NCBI GenBank assembly: GCA_902728285.1
Contig: CACVBU010000619.1
Location: 1,613,103-1,677,102 of the forward strand
Reading direction: 5' to 3'
Origin: Clytia hemisphaerica
Lineage: Eukaryota; Cnidaria; Hydrozoa; Leptothecata; Clytiidae
Length of the DNA: 64,000 nt
The notes beneath the pieces were generated by a model that saw only the letters and a list, made by a program, of their open reading frames with translations, searched no databases and was not told the DNA's origin. The number at the start of each line of letters is the position of its first letter. The first letter of the stretch is position 1. Positions 57,985 to 64,000 of this stretch are shown piece after piece. A program made the translations under genes and the position numbers.

Positions 57985-58161
57985 AAGAGAAAAACACCCA
58001 AAAGCTTCCCTACGTGACTGACTTAACGAGGTGATAACCATTTTTAACAACAACGTATTTTTTTTGAAATTTAAAGGCTTTTTTTTGTAAAAAATTTTTT
58101 TTTTGGTTTTTATTGTCCTTTACTCTTTGTAATAAGAATTAGCTGTCAGGTTTTAAAGCGT

Positions 58162-58167
58162 AATAAA
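58162..58167 (+). terminator. NUP205: Candidate NUP205 polyadenylation signal AATAAA
   Basis: The canonical hexamer AATAAA lies 178 nt after the NUP205 stop codon, followed by T-rich sequence. It is the first such hexamer after the stop that I found. Confidence 0.55.
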
Positions 58168-58169
58168 TC

Positions 58170-59020
58170 TTACTTTTATATGGCTTAACTATAGACCCTG
58201 GAATTTTAATCGAAATAAGGTATTACAGACTAGGCTTAAAAACCAAGTCTATGCTTGTACCATCTCTGTACATCTCTGATATTTACCAATTAGGCTCTGT
58301 ACACTTTCTCAAATTTAGTATTTCGGACAAAAAAAGGAAGGAAATCGAAGGTCCTAAACAATTTCAGATCATTTTGAAATTTCAAATCATTTAAAATATT
58401 TCCAGTCAAATTTTCATGATTCGCCGCTTAACATTTAATTTTGTTTTTTACAACAAACAAAACGTCTTTTCATCATACCAATATCATATCTATGTTCCCT
58501 TTTCATCTTAGATGGCTAAATAGACATTTGATTTGAAAGAGGGGAGATTCTCATTATCTGAAAAATAGAATATCAATTTTTTGATTGATGCTTCTAATTG
58601 CTCTGATTTCCCCAAAAGATTAACTGTAAATTAATTTATCATTGATACTTACAATTTCAATCAAACCAAAAATCTAATATGTATTTTTCAACTAGTCGTC
58701 TATGTTTAGTATAGTGATGTGAACAACATTTTTTTGATGAACAAAAAAGTGTTCAAAGAATGGTGAAGAAAGATAGATTTTATAATTTTTGGTACACTGC
58801 GAAAATTCTTTGAAACATTTTTAACCGAGCTTTATGATGGAAACGAGACTCGAAAATTTATGATGTTTTTGATAAGACGTTTATACGTTTGATTCGTATG
58901 TTGAATGAACTCGATGTCGTATTGATATTTCCAATCCTTACTTGAAAGCGATTTGGAAAAGACTAAAGAAAAAAGGCTGTAAAACTGAATTTTATTAACA
59001 GTAGACTGTAATTTGAAATA
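58170..59020. other. Intergenic spacer between NUP205 and the 59021 gene
   Basis: AT-rich, no repeats or coding frames recognised. It should include the promoter of the downstream single-exon gene, but no clear TATA or initiator context can be argued. Confidence 0.4.
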
Positions 59021-59812
59021 ATGGTGAATTGGCGTGACGAGTTTGAAAGTAAGCGGCGTTTCGAGGCCGCCAGACGTCTTATTTACTCGCACCCATCAGT
59101 GGCCGGTCGGTGCCGAACCCTTCAAAGGCAGCTCGGTGGAAAGAAGGCAAGATCAAATGAAGCAAGAGCTCAAGAAACGAATCTCCCTTCAATAAACAAA
59201 ACAAACATAGATGAGATGGCAGTAACACCACCTTTGATTTGTAAATCCTATTCAGCTCCTTCTCTCATGAGAGGCTTACATAAAACACAAAAACCAGATC
59301 TTGAAATGTTGGATTTAATTGCGTTGGGAAATTTTGGCCACGAACGGACTCAATCATCATCAGCTGTTCGTAAATTTGTTGTTTCGCCTTCGATGTTGAC
59401 CGCGCGTAATATTTTCCCTAGTATCGATAACGTACCAAAGCCGCCGAAAATCGATAACTTTTTATCATCTCGTGACCAAAATTCAACGAACAACGAAAAC
59501 GCATCGACTATTTTTGAAGGGTGGGGTCAGAGAAAAAGGCATATACTGAAAGAGAAATACCGCCCATCTCCGCCTCAAGACGTAGAGCTCCATATTAAAG
59601 CTATTGATCCAGTCTTAAAACATATGACTCTGTTATCTTTAAATAAAGATAACGAAATAACTTCACCTCCATTGAATGAACAGGGACAAGTTTGGAAACA
59701 AAACGAGTCAGTGGTTTCAAAGCATGTCCAAAAGACACACCCGATCGAAGAGGATAAAACTAAAAAACCATTAGGGGCATTGAAAGTGAAATTTCCAGTA
59801 CCAAATTCTTGA
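59021..59812 (+). CDS. Uncharacterised single-exon protein, 263 aa
   Basis: An intact ATG-to-stop frame with no family I recognise. The N-terminus is basic and helical (MVNWRDEFESKRRFEAARRL). The middle is Ser/Pro/Asn-rich and likely disordered. A more ordered patch is FEGWGQRKRHILKEKYRPSP PQDVELHIKAIDPVLKHM. The C-terminus is Lys/Pro-rich. There is no signal peptide or membrane segment, so a cytoplasmic or nuclear protein is likely. Codon use and amino-acid balance look like a real gene and not chance AT-rich sequence. An AATAAA lies 197 nt after the stop. Confidence 0.75.
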   Translation: MVNWRDEFESKRRFEAARRLIYSHPSVAGRCRTLQRQLGGKKARSNEARAQETNLPSINKTNIDEMAVTPPLICKSYSAPSLMRGLHKTQKPDLEMLDLIALGNFGHERTQSSSAVRKFVVSPSMLTARNIFPSIDNVPKPPKIDNFLSSRDQNSTNNENASTIFEGWGQRKRHILKEKYRPSPPQDVELHIKAIDPVLKHMTLLSLNKDNEITSPPLNEQGQVWKQNESVVSKHVQKTHPIEEDKTKKPLGALKVKFPVPNS

Positions 59813-60008
59813 TGTTGAACTTTTATTTATATATGTTTGCTATGATTCATTTCTAATACTTTTTATTTATACTTTAATTTAGTTTGGCATTTTTAGTCCT
59901 TATCTAATTATTGATTTTGGTGTAAAAAAATGGAGTTGAGTCAAAACTTATTTACTACTACCATGAATTCTAAGTTTTCACTTTTTATTAATAATTTTTC
60001 ATTTTTAC

Positions 60009-60014
60009 AATAAA
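60009..60014 (+). terminator. Candidate polyadenylation signal AATAAA for the 59021 gene
   Basis: AATAAA 197 nt downstream of the stop, in T-rich context. Confidence 0.5.
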
Positions 60015-60019
60015 ACTAT

Positions 60020-63000
60020 AGAATATCATCCTTGTCAGCTTTTTTGAAAATTTGTCCATAGTTTAAAAAAAGTTTTTTTGATACAGCACATAATTCTGAT
60101 GACGATTTAAGTCTTTCATCTGTTTCAATAAAAGTACGAAAGAATGTAAGAAAAATTAATGATTCTGACAGTTGCAGGTCATAAATCATCTGTACAGTAC
60201 TTAAGTTTTTTACAAGAAATCAAGAATATTAGACCAGCTAGAAATTATCCAACTTAAAAATTCAGGCACTACGAGGTTTCATACCATTTACAGTCTTTGA
60301 GTGAAAGACTTGAGTTCTTTTATAAAAGGCGATTCCCAATGGCAACCTTTTTTCAATGGCAGCCGTTTTCTGATATTTTTACCACGATGATAAATACCTT
60401 TCTACTTTTTCTTAGAAAATGATTTTTGTAGGAAAGTGAAACAAAATACGAATTTTCATCAGAGATTCATGGTTAAAGTTTAGACATCAGAGTATGAAAG
60501 AAAGTTGACAGAGCTTTTACGAGGTGAGAGTCTGTGTATGGTTTAGTTTTCACTATTTTAAGTAATATTGTTACTTGCTTTTGTACACATATCTCATAGT
60601 CACTTCTCACGCGATGCATGTACACGTGACTCTATAATTCGATCCTCAAGAAATTTTGAATTTTCTTCGAATAAGAGAAATATTCGAATTATTTTATATA
60701 GCTAGTCAAGCCGAGAATAATAAGCTTTGAGTTCTAATCATATGAATATTCGATGATGGTTCGAATTGAAAAAGTTGAATGTATCATTTTGGTTGGCATT
60801 TCATCGAGAAAATTTCAGTGCTTAATCAGTGGAACTAAGCTGTAGTATGAATTTGTTTTCGGAATTTTTGGTTTGTTTTGGATCTGGAAATGATTCTTGC
60901 TTTTCATTTTAGTTTTTACACAGGCGTAAAAAGTGTAAAGTAGCACTGCAAATTTTACGTATGTGTACCTGTCGACGATTGTACTTCTTACATATTTGTC
61001 TTTAGGTTTCAAAATTCATTGCTGTAGAGGCCCGTACTACGGTACGTTATACGTGAAATACACTCTGGTACAGTAGACGTATCTAGGAACCCGCTGGTGG
61101 TGACGTAGATTTATGTTTCTAGCCATATAGATACATTTCAGTCTGACCTGTTAATCAAATCTTGCTCTAATGAAATTCTCAGGCTTGATCGAATTCACAA
61201 TAATAATAATCGATGATCGATAATCTCATTATCTTGAGACTCGTTTTTAGACGGTTTCCAAGGTTATGGGACCATAATAAACAAATCCAATCTCTCAAAA
61301 TCCTTTTATAATGCCGAAGATGTTTCTTGGTATTTTCATTTTGATTGGTAATGGTCATTACAGTATGTCTATATACTCTAGATATATGTGTGAGGTTTTA
61401 GATGGAAACTTGAAAATTTTTAAGGTTGTGAAGATCTACCTCGCCTTCCCACCTACTACTTTTAAAACTATTGAATTTTTTAGATTTGTGATCGTACCAT
61501 GCATGTGCAAATTCCGTTTTAGGGCGTTACAGTCCTGTCAACTGTCTTTGAACTGATAATTTTGTGATCGTGCCAATAACCGTACCAATAGCGGACTTGG
61601 ACTTGCAATTCAACGTAAGGTCCCATTCACATTGTGGCGAGTACAGTGATTGAATCCTTGACCAGAGAAATACCGACGTCATCGTTAAATACTGGCTTAT
61701 ATTTTTTTCTATGGTTTTTCTAAAGTCTAGTTGATGATTTTAATTCCAGTTTAATCGGTTTTGATATGGTAGAGATTATCTGAGGAAAGAACCCTTCTCA
61801 TCTCTGGCTGATATCAATCTTTTTATGTTCGACTTACCCACGGAAATTATCTTATCAAAATCTTTTGTTTTAAGAAAATTCGATCAAAGGAAAAGTATTG
61901 AATTTCTGTGAAATCTTCGTCCAGATTGAACTGTTGAGTCGATGAATGAATAAATGAAAATTAGGTGGATGAATGGAAGATTCACAGACTGTGCTGGTTA
62001 TTTGCTTGCTTGTTTATTGAATAAATTTGTGTAATACAGTATGTCAGAATTATTCGTCCGGTTGTTTTGGCTACTGATTTTGAGAGACTGCTTTTATGAC
62101 TGTATTCCAACTGGCTTTACACGCTTTTTTTTATAAGAATACACTCTATAAGAATGTCCATGATAAAAATGGCCAAAAAATTAAGAATATGGTAAGAATA
62201 TCACCATCATAGAATTTAGTAACTGAACCTAAAAATGCCATTTTTAATGCATTTTAACCTGTAGATTGCCAATTTCGATCTTAACCTAAGAATACCGTAA
62301 GAATATTTTTGGATGATTTTCGCCAAAAAGTTAAGAATATCCATGATGGAATGAAAATACACCATTCTTGTAAAAAAAAAAAGCGTGAAGTCTGTCTGGC
62401 AATGCACTGCTACTTCAGATTCAACCAATAGATTTGATTCAGCGATATTACTTAGATCTCTCATTACCAAATATTTATGTAACTTATTTAGAGAATTGCA
62501 ATTTTCGATGATTGATAAATTAAGTAAAACAGCGGTGTGAGCCATTCTCAAAGCAAGAATGTTTTCAAAAAAAATAAATCACTTTCTGATGCCAATATTT
62601 ACCATTTTCTTGAGATATGTTAATTGTTTAGCGGATGGTGGCTTGTTTTGGAAAAGGCTCGTATATCTTTTGAAGTAATTGTCGTTTTGAACTAATGATG
62701 CACTTTTTAATTGATGTCACAAATAAATACCTATTTTATTCTTGATTGCCCCTCTCTTTGTGTTGTGATTGCCTATTTTTTGATTTTGGAAAGCTCTGTG
62801 GTTTCCTTATGATTTGGCAAAATGTCTAAAAATAAGAATGATGTCAAGACTCTTTCTCGTGTGTTAAGATTTTCAAGCTGACTTCTGTTATGGAGGACAA
62901 TTAGCTAAAACCCTTCCTTTTAGGATGAAATTTGTAGACAAAAATGAAATCCTCTTTTCACATTAAAATATCGTTCAAAGTTTTGTCCTCAAAAATCCTG

Positions 63001-64000
63001 AATTTCATCTTCTCATTTGAAAGCTTCACTGAATGCTAATTTCCAGCACAACATAAAAATACCGAAATTAAGGAATCTTCAATTTACTGTAAAAATTGGG
63101 AAGGTGTGAAAAATACAGTTCAAAATCGCCATTCATCAAAGGCAATACAAAATTTACATCCCAATTTTGAAAATAATGATTTTCCGTTGGTTTTAGATAG
63201 ACTTTCATCAAGGAAAAAAAAAAATTTTTGTAAGCACCCAGGTTGCAAATTTTTAAAAGCTTTTCAGATAATCTAAGCATGGCAAACGATAGATCTTGAC
63301 CCAATAAGCATAAATATGGTATGATATCAGGGGTTATCAAAGCAATTTTCCAGAAAATGAGCTAGAATGGCCCTGACCGAAAATTTGAGTTGCTTATAAA
63401 AACATGTGTATTACACCGGGTTACTTATCAGAGCCATCCAGCCAGTGGAAAAGCTAAAAGTAGCCCCCGGGCAACTCAGACAGGGTTAAAATGTACTTTA
63501 TTTTCTGCTTATTAGCGCAGGTAATCATTAAAGGTTCTACACTAGTGCCCATTCTTCAAAATAACAATAATCAATAGTGTTGAAAACAGATCGAAAATAA
63601 ATTAGGTTAGAATATTTCGATTGCATCACAGTGTTGATTGGTCGGTAGCTCTCACAAACTGATTGTTGCTTAGTTTTGGTGTGTGTGGTCATTGGAGGTC
63701 TGAAACTTTGTAAAACTTTGGTTGATGGTGGTTTTCTCAGGTTATTTGGAAATTGAGCTTCGTGGAAACAACTAGTTAGAGGATAAAGCCCAAAAGCTCG
63801 AAGTCATGTTTATCTAGAATATAAAGGGAGCCTAATGGAGTTTTGATGATTTTGTTATGAACTAGTATTTTTGGTATGTTATAAAGACACATCAATATTT
63901 AAACTTTGATGTCAGTTGAAATTGTACAGCCATGTAATGACAGGGAAAATAAAGCAAAAAGCAATCGAACTAAACTGTTAACATCTCTGTCATCGTTTAC
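60020..64000. other. Intergenic region, no gene recognised
   Basis: About 4 kb of AT-rich sequence. All frames are under 112 residues and none resembles a known family. It contains one probable TIR element (62137-62385) and a small palindrome GTACTACGGTACGTTATACG near 61030. The sequence may include the far upstream region of a gene beyond the window. Confidence 0.5.
62137..62385. mobile_element. MITE with CACGCTTTTTTT-TAAGAAT ends, about 249 bp
   Basis: ACACGCTTTTTTTTATAAGA on the left and TTCTTGTAAAAAAAAAAAGCG TG on the right are inverted. TTAAGAATAT, GTAAGAATAT and CCATGATGG/CCATGATAA motifs recur within. Same end type as the element at 53430-53587. Confidence 0.65.

Overview
This is nuclear DNA from an animal. 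It is AT-rich, its genes are split by GT-AG introns, and it is dense in transposons. The nested genes (a class A GPCR, a class C GPCR, and a secreted PAN plus fibrinogen-domain protein), the elements (Harbinger, Penelope-like, CR1/L2-like LINE, many short TIR elements) and the intron-rich ancestral gene structure fit an early-branching metazoan, most likely a cnidarian. That placement is inference, and no species is claimed.

The backbone is one gene on the + strand, NUP205, a scaffold nucleoporin of the nuclear pore inner ring. I assembled 35 coding exons by hand between 3156 and 57984. All introns are GT-AG, the reading frame holds across every junction, and the sum is 6057 nt, or 2018 residues plus stop. 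Human NUP205 is about 2012 residues. The gene fills about 55 kb because introns 14, 15 and 27 hold other genes and transposons.

Region by region. 1-3155 is upstream sequence with two hAT-like short elements. 3156-12053 holds exons 1-14, with a Mutator-like element in intron 2 and a repeat-family copy filling intron 9. 12054-18653 (intron 14) holds an intronless class C GPCR on the - strand, cut in two by a nearly pristine LINE with an intact 969-residue ORF and a 29-nt poly(A). 18847-28473 (intron 15) holds an 8515-bp element with about 1 kb inverted termini, 6-bp target duplication and arrays of a 23-bp repeat. It sits inside an older repeat and contains several smaller elements. 28474-37261 holds exons 16-27. 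37262-54076 (intron 27) holds a nested transposon cluster (Penelope-like remnant, Harbinger, TA-flanked MITE and others), a class A GPCR (+), a PAN/fibrinogen gene (-) and a 1.6-kb foldback built of 20-bp repeats. 54077-57984 holds exons 28-35. After that come a single-exon ORF of unknown function (59021-59812) and about 4 kb without a recognisable gene.

The nested receptor and secreted-protein genes are not expected to act with NUP205; they only sit in its introns. The most notable items are the 8.5-kb element, with Polinton-like ends but no genes seen inside, and the receptor gene disrupted by a young LINE.
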